Origin: Nocardioides sp.
GTDB lineage: Bacteria > Actinomycetota > Actinomycetes > Propionibacteriales > Nocardioidaceae
Reading direction: 5' to 3'
NCBI GenBank assembly: GCA_003519585.1
Contig: DOWL01000128.1
Coordinates: 1 to 26,540 of the forward strand
DNA: 26,540 nucleotides
Program-made: the position numbers and the translations under genes
The notes under the pieces: generated by a model
What the model saw: only the letters and a program-made list of their open reading frames with translations
The model's database searches: none
Told to the model about the DNA's origin: nothing
In this document: positions 1-6,850 of the stretch, one piece after another
Layout of the letters: each line of letters opens with the position of its first letter
Position numbering within the stretch: position 1 is the first letter of the stretch

Positions 1-615
1 GTCCTCGACTGCATCGCCTCGGGCGCACTCTGGGTGGACATGACCGACCTTGGCGTCGACGTCCTGCTCAGCGCGCCCCAGAAGGGGTGGAGCGGTTCGC
101 CCTGCGCGGGCTACGTCATGCTCGGCGAGGCCGGGCGCGAGCAGGTGCTGGCGACCACCTCGACCAGCTTCGCGGTCGACCTCCAGAAGTGGCTGACGAT
201 CACCGAGGCCTATGTCGACGGGCAGACGCCGTACCACGCCACGATGCCGACCGACACGCTCGCGCACGACGCCGCCCTCATGCTCGAGACCCGAGCGGCC
301 GGCCTCGACACGTTGCGCGAGGCGCAGGCCGACCTCGGCCGCCGGGTCCGCGGCCTGCTGGCCGAGCGCGGCTTCCCGTCAGTCGCGGCAGACGGATTCG
401 CGGCGCCCAGCGTCGTGGTGGCCTACACCGACGATCCAGACATCCGCAGCGGCGCGAAGCTCAAGCAACGCGGCCTCCAGGTCGCCGCCGGCGTACCCCT
501 GATGTGTGGCGAGCGCGACGACTACTCCACCTTCCGGGTGGGTCTGTTCGGCCTCGACAAGCTCGGCGACGTGGACGGCACGGTGGCCCGCCTCGAAGCC
601 CACCTCGGTGAGTGA
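1..615 (+). CDS. Class V aminotransferase, alanine/serine-glyoxylate type (C-terminal part)
   Basis: The reading frame is open from the first base, so the 5' end lies outside the window; 204 codons remain. The visible part holds the second half of a PLP-dependent fold-type I transaminase of class V. An Asp at residue 3 (LDCIAS) fits the aspartate that pairs with the pyridine nitrogen. Lys28 in the SAPQKGW motif (codon 82-84) fits the lysine that forms the Schiff base with PLP. The sequence then runs through the C-terminal small domain (LLAERGFP, GLQVAAGVP, FRVGLFGLDKLGD) to a TGA. Family members move amino groups between alanine, serine or phosphonate-type donors and glyoxylate or pyruvate; the substrate cannot be read here. 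The next gene begins inside its last codons, so the two are probably co-translated. Confidence 0.85.
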   Translation, partial: VLDCIASGALWVDMTDLGVDVLLSAPQKGWSGSPCAGYVMLGEAGREQVLATTSTSFAVDLQKWLTITEAYVDGQTPYHATMPTDTLAHDAALMLETRAAGLDTLREAQADLGRRVRGLLAERGFPSVAADGFAAPSVVVAYTDDPDIRSGAKLKQRGLQVAAGVPLMCGERDDYSTFRVGLFGLDKLGDVDGTVARLEAHLGE

Positions 616-1264
616 CGCGATGGAGCCCGAGGCCGGGTCGATCGGCGACTGGCTCGGCCAGGACCCGAGCGATCCCCAGGAGGTCGCCCAGCGGTACGAC
701 GACTGGGCGCGCAACTACGACGAGGACCTCGCGTCCTGGTCCTACCAAGCGCCGCTCGTCGTCGCCGATACCGTCGTCGCCCGGCACCCGGAGGCCACCT
801 CGATCCTGGACGTCGGCTGCGGCACCGGGCTCGTGGGGCAGGCGCTCCGGGCTCGGGGATTCACCGGCCGGCTCCGCGGGCTCGACATCTCGACGGCCTC
901 GCTGGCGATCGCCGAGCAGGGCGGTGCGTACGACTCGCTCGACACGGCCGATCTGCAGCAGCGGCTTCCCGTCGACGACGACAGCGTCGATGCCGTCGTA
1001 TGCGTGGGCGTGATGACCTACCTCCCCGAGGTCGAGGCGGTCTGGCGCGAGTTCGCCCGGGTCACGCGACCGGGTGGAGTCGTGGTCGTGACGCAGCGCG
1101 AGGACCTCTGGGCCGAACGCTCCTGCCCGGCCGTGATCGAGCGACTCCAGGACGAAGGAGTGTGGGCGCCGCTCGACGTGACGGGGCCCGCGCCCTATCT
1201 CCCGGAAGGGTACGGCGGGACCGACGCGGTCGCCTGCTACTACCTCACCGCGCGCGTGGGCTGA
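608..1264 (+). CDS. Class I SAM-dependent methyltransferase (METTL27/WBSCR27-like)
   Basis: This is a 218-residue Rossmann-fold methyltransferase. The N-terminus carries the AQRYDDWARNYDEDL signature seen in METTL27-type enzymes. Motif I (DVGCGTG, residues 68-74) binds the methionine part of SAM, GLDIS is the acidic motif II, and FARVTRPGGVVVV gives the post-IV strand and loop. The start is uncertain. GTG at 608 overlaps the aminotransferase stop by 8 bp (GTGAGTGA), which suits translational coupling. ATG at 620 is the alternative and removes only four residues. The methyl acceptor is unknown; METTL27-like proteins are generally small-molecule enzymes without an assigned substrate. The overlap suggests a shared operon with the aminotransferase but no obvious joint pathway. 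Confidence 0.85.
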   Translation: MSDAMEPEAGSIGDWLGQDPSDPQEVAQRYDDWARNYDEDLASWSYQAPLVVADTVVARHPEATSILDVGCGTGLVGQALRARGFTGRLRGLDISTASLAIAEQGGAYDSLDTADLQQRLPVDDDSVDAVVCVGVMTYLPEVEAVWREFARVTRPGGVVVVTQREDLWAERSCPAVIERLQDEGVWAPLDVTGPAPYLPEGYGGTDAVACYYLTARVG

Positions 1265-1369
1265 CGCGCAGCACCACATCGGGAGCGATCCCACGGAGTG
1301 GCGCGTCAGGGGACGGTGACGGATCTGCGCGATGCTGGGCCCAGCCCCATCCAGCCGAGAGGCCCGTTC

Positions 1370-1768
1370 GTGAGCAAGCCGACTGTGCTCGTCGTCGACG
1401 ACGACCTCGACATCCTCGACCTGGTCCAGCTCGCGCTCGAGAACCTGCATGGCTGGAACGTGCTCACCGCCGACGGCGGCTCGGCGGCGATCGAGCTGTG
1501 CCGCGAGCACCAGCCCGACGTCGTACTCCTCGACATCATGATGCCGACCATGGACGGGCTCCAGGCCTACGAACACCTGCAGGCCGACCCGGCGACCAGC
1601 AGCATCCCTGTCATCCTGTTCACGGCCAAGGGCCGCGCGGGGATGTGGCGCTCGGCGGACACCTCCGGCATCCGCGGCATGATCCCCAAGCCGTACGACC
1701 CCATGGGCCTCGGCGGGCAGATCGTGGAGATCCTCGGTTGGCAGGACAGCGACTGGGACGCTCGCTGA
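1370..1768 (+). CDS. Stand-alone response regulator receiver protein
   Basis: The protein is 132 residues long and consists only of a CheY-like receiver domain, with no DNA-binding or enzymatic output domain. The acidic pocket is Asp10-Asp11-Asp12, the phospho-acceptor is Asp55 in VVLLDIMMP, the switch Thr is Thr85 (LFTAK), and the conserved Lys is Lys107 in the PKPYDP loop. All residues needed for phosphorylation are present. The GTG start was chosen because GAGAGG lies about 7 nt upstream and the receiver fold begins directly after it; an upstream extension to 1298 would add only low-complexity sequence. No histidine kinase is adjacent, so the partner lies elsewhere. Single-domain receivers usually act as phosphorelay intermediates or by direct protein contact. 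Confidence 0.88.
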   Translation: MSKPTVLVVDDDLDILDLVQLALENLHGWNVLTADGGSAAIELCREHQPDVVLLDIMMPTMDGLQAYEHLQADPATSSIPVILFTAKGRAGMWRSADTSGIRGMIPKPYDPMGLGGQIVEILGWQDSDWDAR

Positions 1769-1797
1769 GCCTCCCCTCCTACGCCGCTCCACTGGCC

Positions 1798-1841
1798 GTG
1801 AAACCGGGGTGAAGGCGGAGCGAAGCCCTGGTGAAAGCGAG
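1798..1841 (+). repeat. Four tandem 11-bp repeats upstream of the MFS exporter
   Basis: Four contiguous units with an exact 11-bp period start at 1798 (GTGAAACCGGG), 1809 (GTGAAGGCGGA), 1820 (GCGAAGCCCTG) and 1831 (GTGAAAGCGAG). Every unit starts G-T/C-GAA. On the opposite strand this reads as TTCAC/TTCGC repeated once per helical turn. Direct repeats with 11-bp period are the usual sites of OmpR/PhoB-family response regulators (for example the actinobacterial PHO box) and of SARP activators. They end just upstream of a TAGCGT hexamer (1848-1853), which could be the -10 of the exporter promoter. The repeat is seen directly; the binding role is inferred. Confidence 0.55.
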
Positions 1842-1847
1842 CCTTCC

Positions 1848-1853
1848 TAGCGT
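1848..1853 (+). promoter_or_regulatory. Possible -10 hexamer of the MFS exporter promoter
   Basis: TAGCGT matches the TANNNT pattern of actinobacterial -10 elements. It lies about 46 bp before the exporter start and directly after the 11-bp repeats. No clear -35 is seen, which would suit an activator-dependent promoter. Confidence 0.3.
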
Positions 1854-1887
1854 CAGCGGTGCGCTCGGTGTTCGAGCGCCGCTCGAC

Positions 1888-1893
1888 AGGAGG
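1888..1893 (+). promoter_or_regulatory. Strong Shine-Dalgarno that fixes the MFS start
   Basis: AGGAGG lies 6 nt before ATG 1900. It is one of the few strong ribosome binding sites in the window. It decides against an upstream in-frame start at 1831, which would place the coding region across the 11-bp repeats. Confidence 0.8.
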
Positions 1894-1899
1894 CTCGCC

Positions 1900-3360
1900 A
1901 TGACCACCACATCGCTCCCTGCCGCCACCGCGGCCCGGACCTACACCTCGCTCCGCGCGGCGTGGATCCCGCTCGCCGCTCTATGTCTGGCGTTCTTCGT
2001 CGAGATGGTGGACAACACGCTGCTCTCGATCGCGCTGCCGACGATCGGTCGCGACCTGGGCAGCGGCACCACCTCGCTGCAGTGGGTCACCGGCGCATAC
2101 TCGCTCACCTTCGGAGGGCTCCTGCTCACCGCCGGCTCGATCGCCGACCGGTTCGGCCGCCGCCGGGTGCTGCAGATCGGGCTCGCCGTGTTCGGACTCC
2201 TGAGTCTGTGCGTCGTCTTCGTCTCCACCTCGGGCGAGCTCATCGCGCTGCGTGCCGGCCTCGGCATCGCGGCCGCCGCGATGGCGCCGATCACCAACTC
2301 CCTGGTCTTCCGGCTCTTCGACGACCAGGCACTGCGGATGCGCGCGATGACCGTGATGATCGTGGTCGGCATGTCCGGGTTCATCCTCGGCCCGCTCCTC
2401 GGCGGCACCGCCCTGGCCCACGTCCGGTGGGAGTGGCTGCTGCTCGTCAACGCGCCGATCGCGCTGATCGCGTGCATCGGCGTACGGCTCGGCGTCGCCG
2501 CCGACCGCCCGGAGGACCTGACGAACGACGCACTCGACCTGCCCGGCGCGGCGCTCAGCATCACGACCATCGGCCTGGCCTGCTGGTCGCTGACCAGCGG
2601 CGTCGAATACGGCTGGACCTCGCTCGCCACCCTCTGCTCGATCGTCGGCGCCGTGCTCACCGGGGTGGCCTTCGTCTGGCACGAGCGCCGCAGCAGCGCG
2701 CCGATGCTGGACCTGCGGCTGTTCTCCACGGGCACCGTCCGCGGTGCTGCCATCGCTCAGGTCGGCACCTCGATCGCGATGGCCGGCGTGATGTTCGGAC
2801 TGATCCTGCACTTCCAGTACGCCTACGGCTGGAGCCCGGTGAAGGCGGGACTCGCGAACCTCCCGATGATCGTGACGATGCTGGCGGCGACGCCGTTCTC
2901 CGAGTGGCTGGCCCGCCGGTTCGGGCACCGGATCGCCTGCCTGGTCGGCGCCGGCTTCCTCGCCGGATCCTTGGCCGGCCTCTCGTGGGCCGTCGGGCAG
3001 GGGTACGCCGCCATCGCCGTCTGCATGGTCCTGATGACCATCGGGCTGCGCACCGTCATGACCATCTGTGCCGTGGCCCTGGTCTGCGCGATGCCCGCCA
3101 ACCGCACCTCGATCGGCGCCGCGCTCAACGACACCGCCCAGGAGGTCGGCACCAGCGTCGGCACCGCCCTCATCGGCACCATGATCGCCGCGCTCGTCAC
3201 CACCCGACTCCCCGCCGGCGTGTGGAGCAGCGACCTCGTCTCCACCTTCTTCCACGGCGAGCAGATCACCTACGCCGTGCTCGCGGTCGTCGTCGGCCTG
3301 ATCGCCGGCATCGGCGCGCTCACGCTCACCGACTCACGGACTACCGAAGAGCCGGTCTGA
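1900..3360 (+). CDS. MFS drug exporter, DHA2 (EmrB/QacA, 14-TMS) family
   Basis: The protein has 486 residues, the usual length for 14-segment DHA2 proton antiporters that export drugs or cationic compounds across the inner membrane. The first membrane segment carries the family signature FFVEMVDNTLLSIALP with Asp38. LQWVTGAYSLTF follows as motif D, motif A (IADRFGRRR, around residues 81-89) forms the loop between segments 2 and 3, and GFILGPLLGG is the antiporter motif C of segment 5. Hydrophobic segments continue to the C-terminus. It stands alone between the receiver gene and a gene-poor stretch. The preceding 11-bp direct repeats suggest control by a transcriptional activator. No TetR or MarR gene is adjacent. 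The substrate is unknown. Confidence 0.9.
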   Translation: MTTTSLPAATAARTYTSLRAAWIPLAALCLAFFVEMVDNTLLSIALPTIGRDLGSGTTSLQWVTGAYSLTFGGLLLTAGSIADRFGRRRVLQIGLAVFGLLSLCVVFVSTSGELIALRAGLGIAAAAMAPITNSLVFRLFDDQALRMRAMTVMIVVGMSGFILGPLLGGTALAHVRWEWLLLVNAPIALIACIGVRLGVAADRPEDLTNDALDLPGAALSITTIGLACWSLTSGVEYGWTSLATLCSIVGAVLTGVAFVWHERRSSAPMLDLRLFSTGTVRGAAIAQVGTSIAMAGVMFGLILHFQYAYGWSPVKAGLANLPMIVTMLAATPFSEWLARRFGHRIACLVGAGFLAGSLAGLSWAVGQGYAAIAVCMVLMTIGLRTVMTICAVALVCAMPANRTSIGAALNDTAQEVGTSVGTALIGTMIAALVTTRLPAGVWSSDLVSTFFHGEQITYAVLAVVVGLIAGIGALTLTDSRTTEEPV

Positions 3361-3425
3361 CTGGAGAGTCACGCCGGCGTCACGCTCACCCCCGCGCATC
3401 GATCCGTGAGCGAGTGCGGCCGATC

Positions 3426-3472
3426 GGTGGTTGAGCCCGGAGGCGCCCCAGCGCCGACGGAGTCGAAACCCC
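3426..3472. repeat. REP-like extragenic palindrome, copy 1
   Basis: The element begins GGTGGTTGAG and ends GTCGAAACCCC, so its outer arms are imperfect inverted repeats (GGTTGAG against GGTTTCGAC read backwards). The centre is a perfect 5-bp stem GGCGC/GCGCC around a CCCA loop. Palindromes with TGGTTGAG/TCGAAACC arms are widespread between genes in Nocardioides genomes, to my knowledge. Such elements can act as mRNA hairpins or as sites for REP-associated transposases; no such transposase is in the window. Confidence 0.5.
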
Positions 3473-3501
3473 GGCAAGGAAGGCACCCGCTCAACCGTCG
3501 C

Positions 3502-3522
3502 TGGTCGAGCCTGTCGAGACCT
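3502..3522. repeat. REP-like extragenic palindrome, copy 2 (short form)
   Basis: TGGTCGAGCCTGTCGAGACCT is a near-perfect inverted repeat: GGTCGAG pairs with the reverse of TCGAGACC around a short centre. It is the compact form of the element at 3426-3472. Confidence 0.45.
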
Positions 3523-3609
3523 CCGCGCGCTGAGTCGATGTCTCGTGCACGCTGGTCCGGAAACCCTCGCGTCTCGCGAGCACGTACCGTCTGGCGATAC
3601 TGCTCCCAG

Positions 3610-4071
3610 TCACCATTGCTCGACCGTTTCCGCCGTGAAAGTGGGAGACCCCGCAAAGAGGTTGGCTGGGGGACGGGGCATCACCGCGAGGTTCAAGATC
3701 ACGAGATGCGCCCAACGGTTGCCGCTTCGGGAATGCTTCCAGCGCAACCATTCGCCCTGGTGGATACGTCGAGCTGGGGGCGCGCTGGGCTGCCGGTTGG
3801 GGTCGGCGCCGATCTTGAGGGCGTCGGGCTCCACGGTCATGCGCAGCGCGATCTCGTCCAAGCAATGGGCCAATGACCTCGGCGTTGCATAGGTCGGGCG
3901 AAAACCACTGTGTTCGGAGCACGTGACTCGCTGGACGAACGGCGGGCGAGCATCGTCGGGAAGCCGGAACCCAGGTGGCACCCTGGCACGCTCCTGCGCG
4001 GCAGTGCCGCCACGAGCGGCCTTGCTCCAGGTCACGACGACCAGCTGCGCCACGACCAGGTTCTCGTCCAT
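3610..4071 (-). CDS. Hypothetical protein, 153 aa
   Basis: I do not recognise a family. The frame codes for a mixed-composition soluble protein with several Trp residues, including the segment QGEWLRWKHSRSGNRW near the C-terminal third, followed by a hydrophobic strand-like stretch (HLVILNLAVM). No signal peptide or membrane segment is visible. The first ~35 codons are strongly G/C in the third position; later codons are less so (TTG, CAT, GAA, TTT), unlike the neighbours. The ATG at 4071 was chosen because a GACAGT hexamer sits 7 nt upstream, the leaderless spacing used by other genes here. The frame also stays open upstream to 4185, into the end of the RNA methyltransferase. A decayed or newly arrived gene is possible. 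An overlapping plus-strand frame (3406-3876) looks less protein-like. Confidence 0.42.
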   Translation of the reverse strand: MDENLVVAQLVVVTWSKAARGGTAAQERARVPPGFRLPDDARPPFVQRVTCSEHSGFRPTYATPRSLAHCLDEIALRMTVEPDALKIGADPNRQPSAPPARRIHQGEWLRWKHSRSGNRWAHLVILNLAVMPRPPANLFAGSPTFTAETVEQW

Positions 4072-4135
4072 CCGAACCACTGTCGCACCGGTTGCGGTCG
4101 GTTGGTCGTCCCGCAGTGCAGACGCCTCACCAGGG

Positions 4136-4939
4136 CTACCGCTGCGCCGCCACGTAGCAGGCCACGGCGGTGGCGGCGGCGACATTGAGCGAGTCGATAC
4201 CGGCGGCCATCGGGATGATCGCGCGGCGGTCAGCCGATGCCTCCCATCGCGGGGACAGCCCGTGGCCCTCCGAGCCGAGCACGAGGGCCAGCCGGTCCAC
4301 GCCTGCGACCGCCTCCTCCACCGGTACGGCGTCGTCGGCGAGCGTCAGTGCCACGGTGGTGAACCCCCGATCGGAGAGCGACGGGAGGGCGTCGTACCAG
4401 TCCGGGAGCCGCGTCCAGGGCAGGGCGAAGACAGCGCCCATGGCCACCTTCACGGCGCGCCGGTAGAGCGGGTCCGCGCAGCGCGGCGCGAGCAGCACCG
4501 CGTCGAAGCCGAGGGCGGCCCCGGAACGGAAGATGGCGCCGACGTTGGTGTGGTCGACGACCTCCTCGAGCACCAGCACCGAGCGGGCGCCGTCGAGCAC
4601 CTCGTCGAGCGGGGGCAGCGCCCGCCGTTCCAACGACGCCAGCGCCCCGCGGTGGACGTGGAAGCCGGTGACCTCCTCGGCCAGCCGCTCCGAGACCACG
4701 TAACAGGGCGCGTCGGAGGAGTCGAGTACGTCGGCGAGGCCGTCGAGCCAGCGCGGCGCCATCAGGAACGAGCGCGGCCGGTGGCCGGCCTCGACGGCGC
4801 GGCGGACGACCTTCTCGCCCTCGGCCAGGAACAGCCCGTGCTCAGCCTCGAGGTGCTTGCGCAGCTCGACGTCGCGCAGGTCGCGGTAGTCGGCCAGTCG
4901 AGCGTCGTCGGCCGACGAGATCTCGATCCGCTCAGCCAC
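4136..4939 (-). CDS. TrmH/SpoU-family RNA 2'-O-methyltransferase
   Basis: The protein is 267 residues long with the two-part layout of SPOUT RNA methyltransferases. An N-terminal substrate-binding domain (about residues 1-110) is followed by the knotted SAM-binding domain. Motif 1 is the segment around VVDHTNVGAIFRSGAALGFD, with Asn and Arg that contact the RNA ribose and SAM. Motif 2 is VLGSEGHGLS, and motif 3 is IPMAAGIDSLNVAAATAVACY, which forms the trefoil knot. These enzymes methylate the 2'-hydroxyl of a nucleotide in rRNA or tRNA; the target base cannot be told from sequence. The start is GTG 4939, 8 nt after the stop of the siroheme synthase gene with GAGGG in the gap, so the two form an operon. 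Confidence 0.9.
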   Translation of the reverse strand: MAERIEISSADDARLADYRDLRDVELRKHLEAEHGLFLAEGEKVVRRAVEAGHRPRSFLMAPRWLDGLADVLDSSDAPCYVVSERLAEEVTGFHVHRGALASLERRALPPLDEVLDGARSVLVLEEVVDHTNVGAIFRSGAALGFDAVLLAPRCADPLYRRAVKVAMGAVFALPWTRLPDWYDALPSLSDRGFTTVALTLADDAVPVEEAVAGVDRLALVLGSEGHGLSPRWEASADRRAIIPMAAGIDSLNVAAATAVACYVAAQR

Positions 4940-4947
4940 GGAGGCCC

Positions 4948-6165
4948 TCAGCCAGGGACATTCTGGGCCACGGCGACCACCTCGCCGACCACGATGATGG
5001 CCGGCGGCTTCACCGACTCCCGGTCGAGGTCCTCCGACAGGGACGCGAGGGTCGAGAAGACGGTCCGCTCCCCCGGCATGCTGCCGTCGCAGATCACCGC
5101 GACGGGCGTATCGGGCCTGCGCCCACCGGCCAGCAGGACGTCGGCGATGGCAGGGGCGTTCTCGACGGCCATCATCAGCACCAGCGTGCCGCGTAGCCGG
5201 GACACGGCGCCCCAGTCGGTGAGGGAGTCGGCGTGTCCGGGCGGCAGGTGCCCGGAGATGACGGTGAAGTCGTGGGCGACCCCGCGGTGAGTGACCGGGA
5301 TGCCTGCCAGCGCGGGTACGGCGACCGGGCTGGTCAGCCCGGGGACGACCGTGACCGGTACGCCGGCGTTCCGGCAGGCCTCGACCTCCTCGAACCCACG
5401 ACCGAAGACGAAGTTGTCGCCCCCCTTGAAGCGCACGACCCGCTTCCCGGCTCGGTAGCGGTCGACCAGGATCCGGTTGATCTCCTCCTGCTGGGCGGAG
5501 CGGCCGCGCGGCAGCTTGGCCACGTCGACGAGCTCGACGTCGGCGGGCAACTCGCCCAGCAGCTCGCGCGGTGCCAACCGGTCTGCCACGACCACGTCGG
5601 CCTCCATCAATGCCTTGCGCCCGGCCACCGAGATCAGGTCGGGATCACCGGGCCCCCCGCCGACCAGCACGACGCCGGGCGACCGGTCGCGCTGGTGGCG
5701 CGCGACGATCGTGCCCTCGCGCAGCCCCTCCAGGATCTCGTCGCGCACCGCCGCGCTGCGGCGAGGCTCACGCTGGCCGAGCACTGCGACCGTCACGCCC
5801 GCGTGCCGGCCCACCGCGGGGGTCCAGGCGCTGGCCCGGGTGCCGTCGTCGGCGCGGACGCAGAAGATCCGCCGTCGTTCGGCCCCTTCGCTCACGGACT
5901 CGTTCACCTCGAAGTCGTCGGTGGCGGCGATGACGTACCAGGCGCCCTCGAGGTCGGCGTCCTCGAAGCCACGCTGATGCCAGGTGATCTCGCCGCCGGT
6001 GGCGAGCCCTTCGACCGCTGGGGTGACCTCGGGCGAGACCACGACGACATCGGCGCCGACCGCGATCAGCTGCGGCACCCGACGCTGGGCGACGTGACCA
6101 CCTCCGACGACCACGACCCGGCGGTCGGCGAGCATGAGGCCGGCGGGGTACGGCGGATGGTCCAC
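4948..6165 (-). CDS. cysG: Siroheme synthase: precorrin-2 dehydrogenase / uroporphyrinogen-III C-methyltransferase fusion
   Basis: The 405-residue protein joins two enzymes of siroheme synthesis. Residues 1-150 are a SirC/Met8-like NAD-binding domain with the dinucleotide loop GGGHVA (21-26), the ATDD stretch near 81-84, and acidic residues at 106-107 matching the catalytic Asp region of E. coli CysG. Residues 163-400 are a CobA/SUMT methyltransferase with the entry motif [10 protein letters not shown], the [13 protein letters not shown] active-site loop, [22 protein letters not shown] and a C-terminal VVGEVV. CobA adds two methyl groups to uroporphyrinogen III; the N-terminal part oxidises precorrin-2. 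The linker is short: the helical dimerisation/ferrochelatase part of E. coli CysG is mostly missing, as in other actinobacterial versions as I recall. The GTG start has a GATGAT hexamer 6 nt upstream. No nitrite or sulfite reductase gene is adjacent. Confidence 0.9.
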   Translation of the reverse strand: MDHPPYPAGLMLADRRVVVVGGGHVAQRRVPQLIAVGADVVVVSPEVTPAVEGLATGGEITWHQRGFEDADLEGAWYVIAATDDFEVNESVSEGAERRRIFCVRADDGTRASAWTPAVGRHAGVTVAVLGQREPRRSAAVRDEILEGLREGTIVARHQRDRSPGVVLVGGGPGDPDLISVAGRKALMEADVVVADRLAPRELLGELPADVELVDVAKLPRGRSAQQEEINRILVDRYRAGKRVVRFKGGDNFVFGRGFEEVEACRNAGVPVTVVPGLTSPVAVPALAGIPVTHRGVAHDFTVISGHLPPGHADSLTDWGAVSRLRGTLVLMMAVENAPAIADVLLAGGRRPDTPVAVICDGSMPGERTVFSTLASLSEDLDRESVKPPAIIVVGEVVAVAQNVPG

Positions 6166-6171
6166 GCGACC

Positions 6172-6177
6172 ATCATC
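6172..6177 (-). promoter_or_regulatory. Leaderless-type -10 for the siroheme synthase gene
   Basis: On the minus strand GATGAT lies 6 nt before GTG 6165, and no ribosome binding site is present. The same hexamer and spacing occur before the plus-strand gene at 6851. Confidence 0.45.
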
Positions 6178-6259
6178 GCCGTTGGGGTACCCGACCCGTG
6201 ACGCGCACCGATGCGCGGACTACGTTCGATGCAGCGCCCACGTCTCGACAGGAGAGTTG

Positions 6260-6787
6260 ATGAACCTCGACCGCCCGGTGACCCCCAACCCCTACGACCT
6301 GCTGCCCCAGGTCCCGTCGTTCACCGTGACCAGCACCGACGTCACCGATGGCCAACCGCTCAAGGACGACCAGGTGGCGGCCGAAGGCAACACCTCACCT
6401 CAGCTGTCCTGGTCCGGCTTCCCCGAGGACACCAAGAGCTTCACCGTCACCTGCTTCGACCCCGACGCGCCCACCCCGAGCGGCTTCTGGCACTGGGTGC
6501 TGGTCAACCTGCCCGCCGACTGCACCTCGCTGCCCGCCGGTGCGGGCGCCGAGGGCGCCGACCTGCCCGGCGAGGCCTTCATGTGTCGCAACGACGGCGG
6601 ACCGAAGGGCTTCATGGGGGCCGCACCGCCAGCCGGCGACCAGGTGCACCGCTACTACTTCGTGGTCCACGCGGTCACCACCGACGCCCTCGACGTCGAC
6701 TCCGACGCGTCCGCCGCCGTGGTCTCGTTCAACCTGGTGTTCAACACCGCTGCCCGCGCGATCGTGCACGGGACCTACCAGCACTGA
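6260..6787 (+). CDS. PEBP/YbhB-YbcL (Raf kinase inhibitor-like) protein
   Basis: The 175-residue protein matches the bacterial phosphatidylethanolamine-binding protein family. Conserved features are the ligand-site segment [21 protein letters not shown] (DPDAP motif and the His-Trp pair), the Gly-rich [26 protein letters not shown] motif, and a C-terminal helix with [14 protein letters not shown]. There is no signal peptide, so it should be cytosolic. Family members bind anionic small ligands; no enzymatic role is established for the bacterial proteins. ATG 6260 was chosen because GGAGAG lies just upstream (6251-6256). It is transcribed divergently from the siroheme synthase gene with about 94 bp between them, where TACGTT (around 6221) could be its -10. 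Confidence 0.92.
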   Translation: MNLDRPVTPNPYDLLPQVPSFTVTSTDVTDGQPLKDDQVAAEGNTSPQLSWSGFPEDTKSFTVTCFDPDAPTPSGFWHWVLVNLPADCTSLPAGAGAEGADLPGEAFMCRNDGGPKGFMGAAPPAGDQVHRYYFVVHAVTTDALDVDSDASAAVVSFNLVFNTAARAIVHGTYQH

Positions 6788-6838
6788 CACAAGCCGACGG
6801 GCCAGCCGGTGCCCCTTGGCAAGCCGCCCGGCGTTGAC

Positions 6839-6844
6839 GATGAT
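6839..6844 (+). promoter_or_regulatory. Leaderless-type -10 for the MFS-cNMP gene
   Basis: GATGAT lies 6 nt before GTG 6851. No Shine-Dalgarno precedes either this GTG or the alternative at 6809. The hexamer supports GTG 6851 as the true start. Confidence 0.4.
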
Positions 6845-6850
6845 GCGGCG

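Larger units (their letters stand above)
3361..3609. other. Intergenic stretch with extragenic palindromic repeats
   Basis: I find no credible gene on either strand here. The short overlapping frames lack ribosome binding sites and family motifs. The stretch holds two REP-like elements (3426-3472 and 3502-3522) and a short perfect palindrome ACGCCGGCGT (3371-3380) just after the exporter stop. That palindrome is too short and has no T-tract, so I do not call it a terminator. Confidence 0.6.

Noticed and set aside
461..1792. A 443-codon open frame on the minus strand across the methyltransferase and receiver genes
   Set aside because: It is the antisense of real genes. Its translation is Arg/Gly/Asp/His-rich without any fold signature, as expected from high GC in third codon positions.
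1981..3255. A 424-codon minus-strand open frame inside the exporter gene
   Set aside because: Low-complexity Gly/Asp/Glu/Arg composition, no start signal, fully inside a clear membrane protein gene.
3406..3876. Plus-strand open frames of about 155 codons in the gene-poor island
   Set aside because: They run through the REP-like palindromes, have no ribosome binding site or -10 at the right distance, and read as Ser/Arg/Gly-rich noise. The minus-strand frame 3610-4071 is the better candidate.
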